Shown: one piece after another, positions 22,401 through 33,100 of the stretch
Layout of the letters: the number at the start of each line of letters is the position of its first letter
How positions within the stretch are numbered: the first letter of the stretch is position 1
Source: Closterium sp. NIES-65
Taxonomy: Eukaryota; Streptophyta; Zygnematophyceae; Desmidiales; Closteriaceae
DNA length: 64,000 bases
NCBI GenBank assembly: GCA_948144175.1
Contig: CANXME010002051.1
Coordinates: 406,001 to 470,000, forward strand
Direction of reading: 5' to 3'
Translations under genes and position numbers: made by a program
Notes under the pieces: model-generated
Told to the model about the DNA's origin: nothing
Database searches by the model: none
What the model saw: the letters and a program-made list of their open reading frames with translations, nothing else

Positions 22401-24841
22401 GTGGATGGAGGTGAAGCGGGACGGGCAGGGCGACGAGGAGATGGGCGATGCAGAGGAGGGCGCGGAGGTTGGAGGCGAGGGCAAAGGGGCAGGCCAAGGA
22501 GCGGAGAAGGGGGAAGAGGCGGGGGCGGGTGAGGGGGAGGCGGGGGTGGATGCGATATCGGAGGCGCCGGTGGGGACGGGGCTGGCGGCGGCGCTGGCGC
22601 TGCTGAAGGACCGCGGGGCGCTGAAGGGCGAGGTGGAGTGGGGCGGGCGCACGATGGACAAGAAGCGCAGCAAGCTGGTGGGCGTGCTGGATGATAAGGG
22701 CCATGACCGCCCGCACGCCTTCAAGGAAGTGCGCATCGACCGCATCGACGAGTTCGGCCGCGTGGTGAGCTGCCGGAGAAGGGTGGTGGTGGGTTGCTGC
22801 AGGGTGTGGAGGCGTGCGGTGCAGCAGGGAGCAGGCCGGCATGCACCACGGGTTGATGGGCCGTGACCTGGGTTATTGTGTTACTCGCCCCGGCACACAC
22901 GAGTGTCAACCATGAAAGCACAAGGTCTTGTGCGTGCTGAGGGTGCCGCACCTCCACAGCAAGAGGCAAACCAGGCGACTTTTGAGTCGGCAAATATTGC
23001 AGTGGTGTTTCCCCTTGCCCTCCTGGCACAGCGCCTGCGTGGCCTGCAGATGATGCCCAAGGACGCATTTCACAAGGCTGTTGCTCATCGCTGTCGTGTG
23101 ACCCTCCTCCACTTCCCCGCAGATGACGCCCAAGGAGGCGTTCCGCAAGCTGTCACACGCGTTCCATGGGAAGGGGCCGGGCAAGATGAAGCAGGAGAAG
23201 CGCATGCGCGCTTATGAGGAGGACCTGAAGCGCAAGGGCATGGCGGCGGGCGACACGCCCATGCACTCCGTGGAGCGGCTGAGAGAGGTGCAGGCTCACA
23301 CGCAGTCGCCCTACGTGGTCATCACTGGGCATGTGAAGCCGGGGTGAGTGCACGGTTCAATTATGTGATAGAATGGCAGGCTGGCATGGGAAAATACATT
23401 GAATTCTTCCACGAAAGACGGGGGCGGAAATGCTCTCTTGATCTTACAGTGTAGACTCAGGGAGGTGCAGGCTCACACGCAGTCGCCCTACGTGGTCATC
23501 ACTGGGCATGTCAAGTCGGGGTGAGTGCGCTGGGAGGGGTGAGTGCGCTGGGAGGGGTGAGTGCGCTGGGAGGGGTGAGGTTGATCATTGAGGTGGCGAC
23601 AACTTGAGGGGTTGCTTGTGGGCGTGAGGGGGATGTTGAGGGTGTGATGGGGGAAGGATGAGAGTGTGAGGAATCATGTGCATGATGAGGGGAGGATGAG
23701 AGAGTGAGGAAACATGTGCATGATGAGGGCAGGAGGGGGAAGGCTCCCACCATCGTATGGCAGAGCTGTGTGGAGGTGCAGGAGCTCACCCAGTCGTCCT
23801 ATGTCGTCATCACCGGGCGTGTGAAGCCAGTGAGTGCACTCGGGGGATTGAGGGTGCACAGGTGTTGAGGGTGCACAGGTGTTGAGGGTGCACAGGTGTT
23901 GAGGGTGCACAGGTGTTGAGCATGAAGGTGGGTATGGGGGCACATGGAGGAGGGAGTGAGGGATGGAGGGAGGGCATTGGAGCTCTAACTATCGCATATG
24001 TTTTCATGGGTGTGCATGTGTGTGTATTTCTGTGTCCGTTCCCCCTCCCCCCCCGCCGTTCCCTCTTTTCCCCCCCTTATAGGCACTATCTACCCCCGTG
24101 CATTTCATCGGGGTCACCCAGTGCCGTCCATCCCCATCACTGCGTGCCTTCCAATACCCCCACATGTGTGCGCATGTCCCCCGTGTGGTGTGGTGTGGTG
24201 TGGTGTGGTGTGGTGTGGTGTGGTGTGGTGTGTTGTGGTGTGGTGTGGGGGGAGCAGGCAGATCTCGGACCCGGCCAACTCGTTTGCGACGATGGAGAAG
24301 GAGAGGGAGGTGGTGGGCAGCCTCACGCCCATGCTGGGCCACGCCAAGGTGAGGCAAGATGGGGCAAGGTGAGGCGCGGGGCAAGGTGAATGGCGGTGAT
24401 TGCTTGTAAGGGACGGTGATAGGTGGTGAAGCAAGGTGATTCGCATGGCGTTGGAAAGGGTTGAGGGCACGGGGCGCGAGCGACCTTGCCACCTGCCAGG
24501 GGCCACAACGAGACGAGAGGGAACAAGGCGGAGCAGTGGGGCGGTGCGGAGGATTGCAATAGGAGCTAGCAGCGGCTTTTGGGGGGGACTCTAATGAGCC
24601 TGCTGCACCCAGAGAATGGGCGGCTCTTGCTGTTCTGCTCCACTGCTTTGTCCCCCCTACTCCTCTTCCACCTTGTCATCCCCTTCGTCCCCTGTATTCC
24701 CTCCCACCTCCTCCCCTCCCTCTCCCCTCCCCCCACCAGGTGGAGCAGTATCTGGGCATCACCAAGGCCCCACCGCCCTCTGCGCCCGGCTCTTCCCGCA
24801 CGCCCATGGGCCCTCCACGTGCCAAGCCACCTCGCCCCTGA
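13468..24841 (+). CDS. SART1/Snu66 (DOT2/MDF-like) U4/U6.U5 tri-snRNP protein, 11 exons
   Basis: Exons: 13468-13632, 13967-14054, 14465-14581, 14792-14885, 15127-15193, 15480-15539, 16404-17542, 22262-22764, 23123-23343, 24258-24348, 24740-24841. All boundaries are GT-AG. SART1 joins the U4/U6.U5 tri-snRNP and is needed for spliceosome activation in the nucleus. Landmarks: DDLMAWVAKSRKLDEK, YTSRDLAGLRVRHGVG, VVLTLKD, EEDELENVEVAEQSRRDKAY, SDFLTAEEMEQRRAAAQFRKPKRKK, VFSDTGEFCRGLQ, GLAAALALLKDRGALK, EWGGRTMDKKRSKLVG, DEFGRVMTPKEAFRKLSHAF, HGKGPGKMKQEKRM, SPYVVITGHVKPGQISDP and a final GSLTPMLGHAKVEQYLGITK. The C-terminal block resembles the plant DOT2 form. In exon 7 the frame shifts between about 17345 and 17430, in a Gly/Glu-rich region with an 8-G run; a small extra intron or an indel must lie there. 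Intron 7 (17543-22261) is mostly a 19-bp tandem array. Confidence 0.9.
15540..15968 (+). repeat. GGGGGAGAGGCGA-type minisatellite in SART1 intron 6
   Basis: Directly after the donor of exon 6 (CAG/GTGAGGGCACG) comes about 400 bp of a 12-13-bp purine-rich repeat, GGGGGAGAGGCGA with length variants of the G run. Long frames on the minus strand through this tract (Pro/Ser/Leu repeats) are by-products. The G runs could form quadruplexes in the RNA. Confidence 0.9.
17543..21955 (+). repeat. 19-bp tandem array (about 230 units) filling SART1 intron 7
   Basis: The unit GATGATGGTGAGGTGGCAG repeats head to tail for about 4.4 kb, with point variants (GAGATGG, GGTTGCAG, GATGATGATGAGG, GATAATGG, GGTTGATGG) and occasional 1-bp losses. 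The array begins exactly at the exon 7 donor: exon end CTGGATGATG, intron start GTGAGATGGCAG. Each unit thus repeats the exon tail plus donor, and its GGCAG/GATGATG resembles an acceptor. The true acceptor follows unique pyrimidine-rich DNA (CTGCTCCCTGCAG, ending 22261). Higher-order copies are visible. The 904-codon minus-strand frame over part of it is not a gene. Confidence 0.97.
23050..23097 (+). repeat. Diverged copy of the SART1 exon 9 start inside intron 8
   Basis: CTGCAG followed by a segment translating MMPKDAFHKAVAHR lies 73 bases upstream of the real exon 9 start (CCGCAG, MTPKEAFRKLSHA). The copy keeps the acceptor AG and reading frame but has diverged, and it ends at a donor-like CGT/GTGACC. 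Confidence 0.7.
23456..23527 (+). repeat. Copy 2 of the SART1 exon 9 end, with donor, in intron 9
   Basis: It is nearly identical to 23283-23349 (translating EVQAHTQSPYVVITGHVK), including the donor GTGAGTG. It lies 113 bp inside intron 9. It is followed by four head-to-tail copies of an 18-bp donor word (GGGGTGAGTGCGCTGGGA) up to 23580. Confidence 0.85.
23766..23838 (+). repeat. Copy 3 of the SART1 exon 9 end, diverged, in intron 9
   Basis: It translates partly as TQSSYVVITGRVKP and ends at CCA/GTGAGTGC. It is more diverged than copy 2, so the copies differ in age. Short tandem repeats of GGGTGCACAGGTGTTGA follow at about 23848-23920. Confidence 0.75.
24184..24250 (+). repeat. TGTGG pentamer tract at the intron 9 acceptor
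   Basis: About 13 tandem copies of GTGTG/TGTGG run to within 10 bases of the acceptor GGGAGCAG (24257). The usual pyrimidine tract is therefore replaced by a G/T tract at this 3' splice site. The next exon (QISDPANSFATMEKE) confirms that the site is used. Confidence 0.85.
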
Positions 24842-25305
24842 CACCCTCACGCCCTTCACGCCGGTGTAACATGATGGGGGATGGTGTGACATAATCAGCA
24901 TGATGTTTGTGGTTTAAAACAGTTTCCGTAGCATGTGCGTGTGTTTTCTGGAAGCTTTCAAACAAAAGGTACAAGTCCATCTCAGAAGAACATCCAAAAA
25001 ATATTTCGGAACCACCGTAAATAGAGAAATCATGCCGTTGTACGAAGGAAGAAACCATGCTGTGAACTAAACACGTTTCCCAAGTAAAAGTCTGGTCCGG
25101 AGGATAACGGGTGTGACCTGCGACTGCGACTGTGAATGCAATACCGTGATCTCCCGGTTAGAAGCCCCGGGGGCAGGCCCTCAGATATCCGTGTAAAACA
25201 CGCTGATTAGGCTGATTTTGTAGCTGTGATTTTCGTTTTCCCTGGAAATTCAGCATACCGTATGCTTCAATTTTGCACTGAAATTTCAGTATAACCTACC
25301 TTGCC
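24842..25305. other. SART1 3' region and intergenic DNA
   Basis: The region is AT-rich and carries no gene. It includes a perfect 14-bp palindrome ACTGAAATTTCAGT at about 25278-25291 and ends at the ACACT target duplicate of Copia F. Confidence 0.4.
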
Positions 25306-25310
25306 ACACT

Positions 25311-25451
25311 TGTCAAAACATAGAGTTATGTCTATTTCACTCTAGGTTGTAGGGGTCATCCCTTAGAGGGTACAACCCAATTCTCTCGATACTCTTGTAC
25401 TCTCCCTCCCTTACCTAATCACCATTCCTCACCTAGCTAGTTATTCTAACA
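25311..25451 (+). repeat. 5' LTR of Copia F
   Basis: TGTCAAAACATAG...TTCTAACA. It differs from the LTRs of the other Copia copies here, so F is a separate subfamily, although its proteins align with them. Confidence 0.95.
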
Positions 25452-26312
25452 TGGTATTAAGAGCACAATGCTCCTTAGGACCGAATTTCTATAAGGGCCC
25501 ACCACTACTACGGTATTTCGATCTGCTGCCCGAGTCGTGCCCCTAGGAGAAACGCGAAATGCGAAAACGCGCCCTAGGCGAGACGGTTCCTTTTTCTGCC
25601 ATAGTCGCGATTTTTTTTTTTTCCTTCCTAGTCACGTGCAACCCCCCTGACCGCGCCCTAGCTGCCCCGTGCGCCTCTCGCGCGGCCCGTCAGCCCCTAC
25701 GCCCGGTCCCCCCTCATTCCTGCAGCTGCGCGCGCCACTCACGCTGCCCGCCAGCCCCTAGCACGCACCTGCTGCGCGCTCCTCGTAGTGCTGCCCCGCA
25801 CGCACCTGTTGCGCGCCCCTGGTTTGCACGCCCACAGCCCACGCGCGCCTACTGCTACTACGCGCCGCCCAGCCCGAGCTGTCACAGCTGCTACTGACTG
25901 AAACTACTGCTGCTACAGCTAGTGCTACTGCTGCTGCTACTGAAGCTCTTGCTGTTACAGCCCGTGCTCCTTGCTGCAGCTGCTCCTCCTTGCTGCTGCT
26001 TGAGCTGTCAGTGCTGCTGCTACTGACGCTACTGCTTCTACAGCTAGTGCAAATCACTGTTGCTGCTACTTGCTACAGCTGCTCCTCCTTGCTGCTGCTG
26101 CTGCTACTTGCTGCAGCTGCTCCTCCTTGCTGCTGCTGCTGCTGCTACTGAGCGCCGGCTGCTGCTGCTTGCTACTGCTGCTCCGCCACTGAGCCCGAGC
26201 CGCACCGCCCTGTCCGAGCCGCGCCACCCTGTCCGAGCCGCGCCGCCCAACCCGAGCTGTCACTACTGCTGCTGCTGCAACCACTGCTGCTACAGCTAGT
26301 GCTACTGCTGCT

Positions 26313-28209
26313 ATGGCTAACCTGTCAGTTCTTACGTTCGATGCTGAGGGCCGCGCGATTACCTTTGATGTCTGGCTCGACGATCTCCAGCTGTTCCTGC
26401 AGAGCGAATCTAACGATGGTGTTTCCCTGTTTTTGCACACTGAGGGAAAGCTCCCACCCCCTGCTGCCGACGCTGTAGAGGATCTGTCTAAGTGGCTCAT
26501 GCGTGATGCAGCTGCCCGCCTTGCTGTCCGCAACCACCTGCCAGTCACTGAGCGCGCGCACTTTAGCCGGCAAAAAATAGCCAAGGATCTCTATGACGCT
26601 GTAGTTTCTCGCTACTCCTCCCCAGCTACTGCTGCTGTAGGTCGTCTCATGCTGCCGTACCTGCATCCTGATCTAGCTGAGTTCCGCACTGTCTCTGACC
26701 TCTTTAGCCACCTCCGCTCTAGTGAGGATCGCTTCCGTGCCTCTCTCAAGCCGGACTTTCTCGCTAAGAACCCCCCCCCCCCGCAGTACTTCACCCTCTA
26801 ATTTCTTATCACTCGCCTCCTTGACTCCCTTTGTACTGTCAGGGACCAGTTCCTAGCCATGGACCCCACTGAGCTCACACTTGACTCGCTTGAGAAGGCC
26901 CTTCTCGAGGTTAAGAAGAGCACTGTCACTGTTGCTGCCTCTCGTGGCACCCCCCGCTCCCCCTTCTTTGAAGGCTGTACTCCCTCCCCTCTCCTCCCCT
27001 CAGTTGCTACCGCTGCTGCAGTCGACCTCCTTGGTGCTGAGGACGTTGGCGCTGCGTCTGCTCCCAGTGGACGGCGAAACAACAGCAAGGGCAGAGGGGG
27101 CAGGGGTGGTGGTGGTGGCAGCAGCGGAGGGGGTGGCGGGGGTGGTGGCGGGGGTGGTGGAGGCTCTGGGGGTGGCTCTGGGGGTGGCGGCAGTGGAGGA
27201 GGCGGGCAGGGTGGAGGAGGCGGCGGTGGTGGGGGAGGCGGTTGGGGTAGCGGGGGCGGTGGAGGAGGTCTGGGTGGGTCTGGCAGGGGTGGTGGCGCTC
27301 GTGGACCTTCCCGTGGCTACGGGAGTGGTCAGCAGCTGCCGCACCTCCCGGACAACCCCACCGACCAGCAGCTCCGTGAGTGGGTTCTTTAGCGTGGGGG
27401 CTCTGGTCGGTGCCCTTATGTACGGCGCACGGGGCTTCTGAAGGGCACAGTCTACGGGAAGCCGCACACTGAGTACACGTGCTTCGGCCGTCTTGAAGAC
27501 GCCTGGGTGACTAAGTACTCCGAGGACCAGCAGGTCCCGAACTGGCTGCAGCTGATAGGGAAGGGGGTAGATGTGTTTGCTCTTGACTTTGCTAAGATCA
27601 ATGCTGCTCTCTATGCTATGTATGTTTCTGATTATAGTGTTGAGGGTGCGTGTTACTCGTGTGTGCTATGCGATGCTGGTGGTGATGCTGCCCCCCCCAG
27701 GTGCTAGTGCGTCTGCTGCTGCCCTAGGTGCTAGTGTCGCTACTGCCCCAGGTGCTAGTGAGTCTGCTGCTACCGCTGAGGTCTTGCACACTTTCACACT
27801 TGACTCTAGTGCGTCACGTTGCTTCTTTCGCGACAGCACCACTGTCACCCCACTCACTACCCCAGTCCCAGTCTCACTGGCGGACCCCTCTGGGGGCCCG
27901 GTGGTTGCACGCCACTCCACTGTCCTCCCGTGCCCAGCTGTCTCCTCTGGCTCTCTGTCCGGTCTCCACCTCCCCTTGTTCTCGACGAACCTGGTGAGCA
28001 ACGCCGTCCTTCAAGATGTATGGGTTGACACCTTTACTCCTGCAGGTCAGCGTGTGGCGATCTGCACATGCGCTAAGACAGGCCGTCACCCGGCTACATT
28101 CACACGACAGCCGGGGTCGAACCTGTACACACTCACCACAGCATCTGCACAGGTAGCTGCTTCTGGTCAGGTAGCTGCGTCCGGTCAGCTCGCTGCGTCC
28201 TGCTCGTGT
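26313..28209 (+). pseudogene. gag: Copia F gag and protease remnant
   Basis: It starts MANLSVLTFDAEGRAITFDVW at 26313. The NPPPP codons are a 12-base C run (26772-26783) that is in frame, but a TAA follows at about 26799. The poly-glycine block spans 27100-27300, with another stop (TAG) at about 27390. The Cys/His knuckle is damaged (CPYVRRTG ... YGKPHTEYTC). The protease site reads LDSSASRCFF, Gly to Ser in the usual DSG, near 27800-27830. The non-functional state is clear. Confidence 0.85.
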
Positions 28210-31200
28210 CGCCTCCTCACCCACCCTTGCGGCGCAAGGCGGATGTCAGTGGTGTCTTGATCCCCTGGATCCGTGCTACTCGTCACCAGCTGCGCGAGCG
28301 GTTTCGGCGGGACTTTCCAGTCCTGCGTCTGCACTCTGACAGGGGTGGTGAGTTCTCCTCTGGCGTCCTTGAGACGTTCTGCCAGGACGAGGGCATTGCC
28401 CAGTCGTTCACGCTTCCGACCTCTCCGCAGCAAAATGGGATCGCTGAGCGTTGCATTGGCCTGATCATGGAGGTTGCTCGTACCTCCATGATCCATGCGG
28501 CTGCTCCCCATTTCCTGTGGCCGTTTGCGGTCCGATACGCCGCGCATCAGCTCAGCCTCTGGCCCCGTGTCTCTGCTCCAGAGACCTTGCCCACACTCCG
28601 TTGGACGGGACAGCCTGGTGATGCGTCGTCGTTTCGGGTCTGGGGCGTGCTCTCCCTTGTTCGCGATACCAAAGCGAGGAAGCTCTCCCCTCGCACTCTC
28701 CGCTGTGTCTTCCTGGGCTTCCCCACCGACGCTCCACCCTGGCAGTTCTACCACCCTGCCTCCGTCGTGTTCTGTCCTCTCAGGACGTCACCTTTGACGA
28801 GTCGGTCTGTTACTACCGACTTCACCCGCACGCGTCCCACCCGGTCCCTCTCGCACCTCTCTTCCTGATACCAGTCCCCCCCCTAGTAGACCCCCTTCCC
28901 CCACAGGGTCCTGCTCCTTCAGGTGTGTCCCAGGTAGACCCACCCTCCTTGGATGAGCCAATTGAGATCTCTTTTCACTCCCCTGACTAACCTGAGGGGG
29001 GTGACGCCGTCGTCGACGACACGGCGACCACTCGCCGCACTCCTCGCTTGGAGACCCCCCCCGGGTTTCCCGCCACGGCCGTCTTCGCCGCCTCCGCAGC
29101 CTGCTGCTGTGGACTCTGGAGCTGAGACTACTGGAGCTGAGGCTGGGGGTGGTGAGTCCGGGGGTGCCCGCTCTCCTCGTCTGGCTACACCGCACGAGTT
29201 CCCACCTCCGCCATCTTCGCCGCCTCTGCAGCCTGCTGCTGTGGACACTGGAGCAGAGACTGAGGGTACTGAGCCTGGGGGTGCTGGGACTGAGGGTACT
29301 GAGCCTGGGAGTGCTGGGACTGAGGGTACTGAGCCTGGGGGTGCTGGGACTGAGGGTACTGAGCGTGGGGGTGCTGGGACTGAGGGTATTGAGCCTGCGA
29401 GTGCTGCGACTGAGGGTACTGAGCCTGCGAGTGTTGAGACCGAGAGTCCTGCCTCTGGGGGTGCTGCGAGTTCGGGTGCTGACTCTGGGGGTGCTGCGAG
29501 TCCTTCTGGTGTTGGTGTCATCGGAGCTCCTACCGGAGGACCTTGAGCTACTGGTGCTGGAGGTACTGGAGGTGCTGCTGGTGCTAGAGGTCCTGGAGGT
29601 CCTGGAGGTGCTGGAGGTACTGGAGGTACTGCTGGTGCTGGAGGTCGTGGAGCTGCTGGAGCTGCTGGTGCTGGAGGCGCTGGAGCTGCTGGGGCTGGAG
29701 GTCCTGGTGGAGCTACTGGTGCTCTTTGCCACCTTCTCAGTCTTCAGCCAGGTGCTACTGGCTTCCCTGTAGTAGGTACTACTCCTCTGTTGCTGTGTCC
29801 ACCGGCGGACCAGTCACAGTCGCCGCTGCTACCACACTCCCCACTGCCTGCCCCTGCTCCTTACACTGCGGTGTCAGAGTCCCTGACTGAGCGTCGAGAG
29901 CCTGAGACTCGTGCTTCCACCCCTGAGCGTAGAGAGCCTGAGTCTAGCTTTGACCTTGAGCCTGAGCCTAGAGCTGCTGTCCGTGCTCGTGTTCCTCGTG
30001 TTCGTCGTCAGCGTGCTCCGGCTGTCCCCGGCACTCACGATATGACACTCCGTCCTTCCTCTGTTCCTCAGCGTGTTGTCCTTCCGTTACCTCCTGCGTC
30101 CTCTTTGTCTAACATTGCTGACCCTCCGTTTGACCTTGCTCGTGCGTCCAGACCGACTGTTACTCGCCTTCTTGCTACGGTTGTGACGGACCCTACGTTC
30201 TCGTCTCCTGCTGCTTCTGCCCTAGTAGCTGAGCTCGTTGACCTTGCTGCTGTGTACCGCCTAGACTACCTTGCGAGTCTTATCTCTGACCCTGTCCCTG
30301 CCTCTCCTCCGTCCGTCGGGGGTGAGACTGCTCTTGGCTGCACTGCCCTTGGCTGTGACGTTCTTGAGGAAAGACAGGAGGATCTGGAGTGCCTTGCTGC
30401 CGCTTCACCCCATCACGCGACCATGCTGCTTGCCCCTGAGGGAGACCCGGATGCACTTGACATCCCCACCCCGCGCTCCTACAGAGAGGCGATTTCGGGT
30501 GAGTACTCCTCTTAGTGGCAGACAGCCATGGACGCACAGATGGCTTCCTGGAAGTCCACAGGCACCTACGTCGACGAGGTTCCCCCACCTGGGGCGAACA
30601 TCGTCAGTGGCATGTGGATTTTCATGGTGAAGCGGCCGCCGGGTTCTCCGCATGTCTTCAAGGCGCGTTACGTGGCTCGAGGCTTCAGTCAGCGGCAGGG
30701 AGTTGACTACTTTCAGACCTTCTCTCCCACCCCAAAGATGACCACTCTTCGGGTGCTGCTGCACATAGCCACTCAGCGCGACTACGAGCTCCACTCTCTT
30801 GACTTCAGCACAGCTTTCCTGCAGGGCAGCCTGCACGAGGAGATTTGGTTGCGCCGCCCACCTGGCTTCACTGGGTCGTTTCCTCCTGGTACCCAATGGA
30901 GCCTCCGGCGGCCAGTCTACGGTCTCCGCTAGGCGCCCCGTGAGTGGCACGACACACTGAGGACTACACTTGCGGCTCTTGGGTTTGCTCCTTCGACTGC
31001 TGACCCGTCGCTGTTTCTACGCACCGACACTACTCTGCCGCCGTTCTACATCCTCGTGTACGTCGACGACTTGGTTTTTGCTACTGGTGACACTGAGGCA
31101 CTGGCCTAGTGAAGGCGGAGCTGCAGGAGAGACACACCTGCACTGACCTGGGTGAGCTGCGGAGCTATCTTGGCTTGCAGATCACCCGGGACAGAGCACG

Positions 31201-32041
31201 CCGCACCATCACCCTGACTCAGTCACACATGGTGCACCAGGTCCTACCGCGCTTCTGCTTCACGTACTCCTCGCCACAGCCCACTCCTCTAGCTACCGGC
31301 CACTCGCTCTCAGCTCCACCTTCGGACGAGTTCGTAGAGCCGAGTGGTCCGTACTAAGAGCTTGTGGGCTGCCTCATGTACCTGATGACGTGCACACGAC
31401 CTGACCTCGCGTACCCTCTAAGCCTTCTGGCTCGCTACGTGGCACCTGGTAGACACCGAAAGGTGCACTTTGATGCTGCAAAGAGGGTACTGCGTTACTT
31501 GTGCAGCACATCGGGCATGGGGCTCGTGCTTGGAGGACGGGGTTTGGTGGTCCTCACAGGACACTCTGACGCTTCTTGGGCCGACAACCAGGCGACTCAG
31601 CGTTCGTCACAGGGTTACACCTTCAGTCTTGGCTCTGGTTCTGTCTCGTGGAGGTCCACTCGTTCTTCTTCTGTGCTTGGTTCCAGCTGTGAGGCCGAGA
31701 TCTACGCTGGGGCCATGGCTGCACAGGAGCTCCGCTGGCTGACCTACCTGCTGGCCGACTTGGGGGAGCGCCCTCGTTCTCCTCCGGTTCTGTACGTCGA
31801 CAACAAGGCAATGCTTGCCTTGTGTCGCGAGCAGAGACTGGAGCACAGAACGAAGCACATTGCTCCGCGCTACTTCCTTGCGCGTGAGCTGCAGCAGCGT
31901 GGTCAGCTGCGCCTTGCTTTCGTGGCCTCTCGGGCCAACACTGCTGATGTCTTCACCAAGGCCCTTGGGGCTGGTGATCATCAGCGTTTCTGCACTGCTC
32001 TTGGGCTTGTGCCCACTCTACCTCACCTGCTGGTTACTTGA
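28210..32041 (+). pseudogene. pol: Copia F pol remnant: integrase (deleted N-part), RT, RNase H
   Basis: The frame jumps from the pre-integrase region (SCRLLTHPC) straight into the middle of integrase (VLIPWIRATRHQ) at about 28210-28240. About 300 bp are missing against the other copies, removing the HHCC zinc finger and the first catalytic Asp region. Later integrase motifs remain (LHSDRGGEFSS, PQQNGIAER). The spacer has a 30-bp repeat (29260-29430). RT keeps YVDDLVFATGD near 31058-31085, with stops at about 30513, 30930 and 31357. RNase H is open from 31364 to 32041 (YVDNKAMLALC, end LPHLLVT). Confidence 0.88.
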
Positions 32042-32282
32042 CTTGCTCTTGTTGTACACTGCTATATATATTTATACCTGCATGTTTACTCTTGCTAGGT
32101 TGTGATCACTGCCTTGCTATTATAACTCTGCATGTGAACTGGCCTTGTGGTCGCCTGCTTGTGCTCAAATTGTGTGGTGTCCTTGAGATCCACCTTGGCC
32201 TTTTGTCTTGCTTGTTCTCTTGCTTGACTGGTCTTGTAACCACTGTTAGGTTTGGCTATCCCCTACTTCACCTACAGGGGTA

Positions 32283-32423
32283 TGTCAAAACATAGAGTTA
32301 TGTCTATTTCACTCTAGGTTGTGTAGGGGTCATCCCTTAGAGAGTACAACCCAATTCTCTCGATACTCTTGTACTCTCCCTCCCTTACCTAAGCCATTCC
32401 CCACCTAGCTAGTTATTCTAACA
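32283..32423 (+). repeat. 3' LTR of Copia F
   Basis: It is the same 141-bp repeat as 25311-25451 with a few differences, and is followed by the ACACT duplicate. Confidence 0.95.
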
Positions 32424-32428
32424 ACACT

Positions 32429-33095
32429 GACCATTTTCCGTGTTGCTGTAGAAGTAACACTGACAAATCAGTGTAGTGTCGTGAGTCATACTGAAACGGA
32501 CTTGACCGATTTGGGGGGGGAGGGGGGGGAAGGGGGGGGGGGGGGTACGCGTGCGTACAGTATGTACCTGGCTCGGGATTCACGAGATCCCACCCACACA
32601 CTTGGAGATGCCATGCGCTGTAAAGCAGATCGCGTGCCGACGTGCTTTGCATTGCTGGAAGGAACTCTCACAGCGGCAAACTTTGAGTTGAATTGGTGAT
32701 TCAACATTGTTTTTCTTTTTTACACTGATGTTTCAGTCTACTTATGATTTTAACACTGGCAAAATCAGTAAAAAAAAAACCATGAACACTGATTTGGACA
32801 GTGCGTGAGCACTCTTTCTCCCCCCCCCTGGGAACTGCTGCCCACCAAAATGTGCACAGCTGCGCGGGCACAAAACCCCAACCACCCTGACGCAGAATAC
32901 CAAGTGTTATGACCTAGCCGCCTGAAATTCAGCCGCTGTGCAGTCGAAATTGCTGTCGGTGGCGAAATCTTCACTGTCGAAAACCCCGAAAAATGCCCAG
33001 AGTAAACTCTGTCGAAGTCCCTTCGAAATAATATATTTTTGTGCAGGGACTCGGCATTAAGAATTTCTTCGTGTTGTCTTGTTGTCGCGACGGTT
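32429..33095. other. Intergenic stretch with a long G tract and a primer-site-like word
   Basis: No gene is seen. Features: repeated ACACTGA words, an almost pure G tract at about 32511-32546 (G8-A-G8-AA-G14), and ATACCAAGTGTTATGAC at about 32906. On the minus strand that word resembles the end of an LTR plus a tRNA-Met primer site (CATAACACTTGGTAT), probably a decayed LTR element. Confidence 0.4.
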
Positions 33096-33100
33096 GCTGC

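Larger units (their letters stand above)
25311..32423 (+). mobile_element. Complete but decayed Copia element F, 7113 bp
   Basis: Both LTRs are present (25311-25451 and 32283-32423, 141 bp each, with a few substitutions and a 2-bp indel between them). A 5-bp target duplication ACACT flanks the element (25306-25310, 32424-32428). The primer site TGGTATTAAGAGCAC follows the 5' LTR and a polypurine tract (CTACAGGGGTA) precedes the 3' LTR. The internal region keeps the order Gag, protease, integrase, RT, RNase H, but has several stops, frameshifts and a deletion in integrase. Confidence 0.95.

Noticed and set aside
28788-29732. Ser/Thr/Arg-repeat open frame on the minus strand
   Set aside because: It is antisense to the repetitive spacer of Copia F pol. 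Similar antisense frames occur over the spacers of D, G, C and E.
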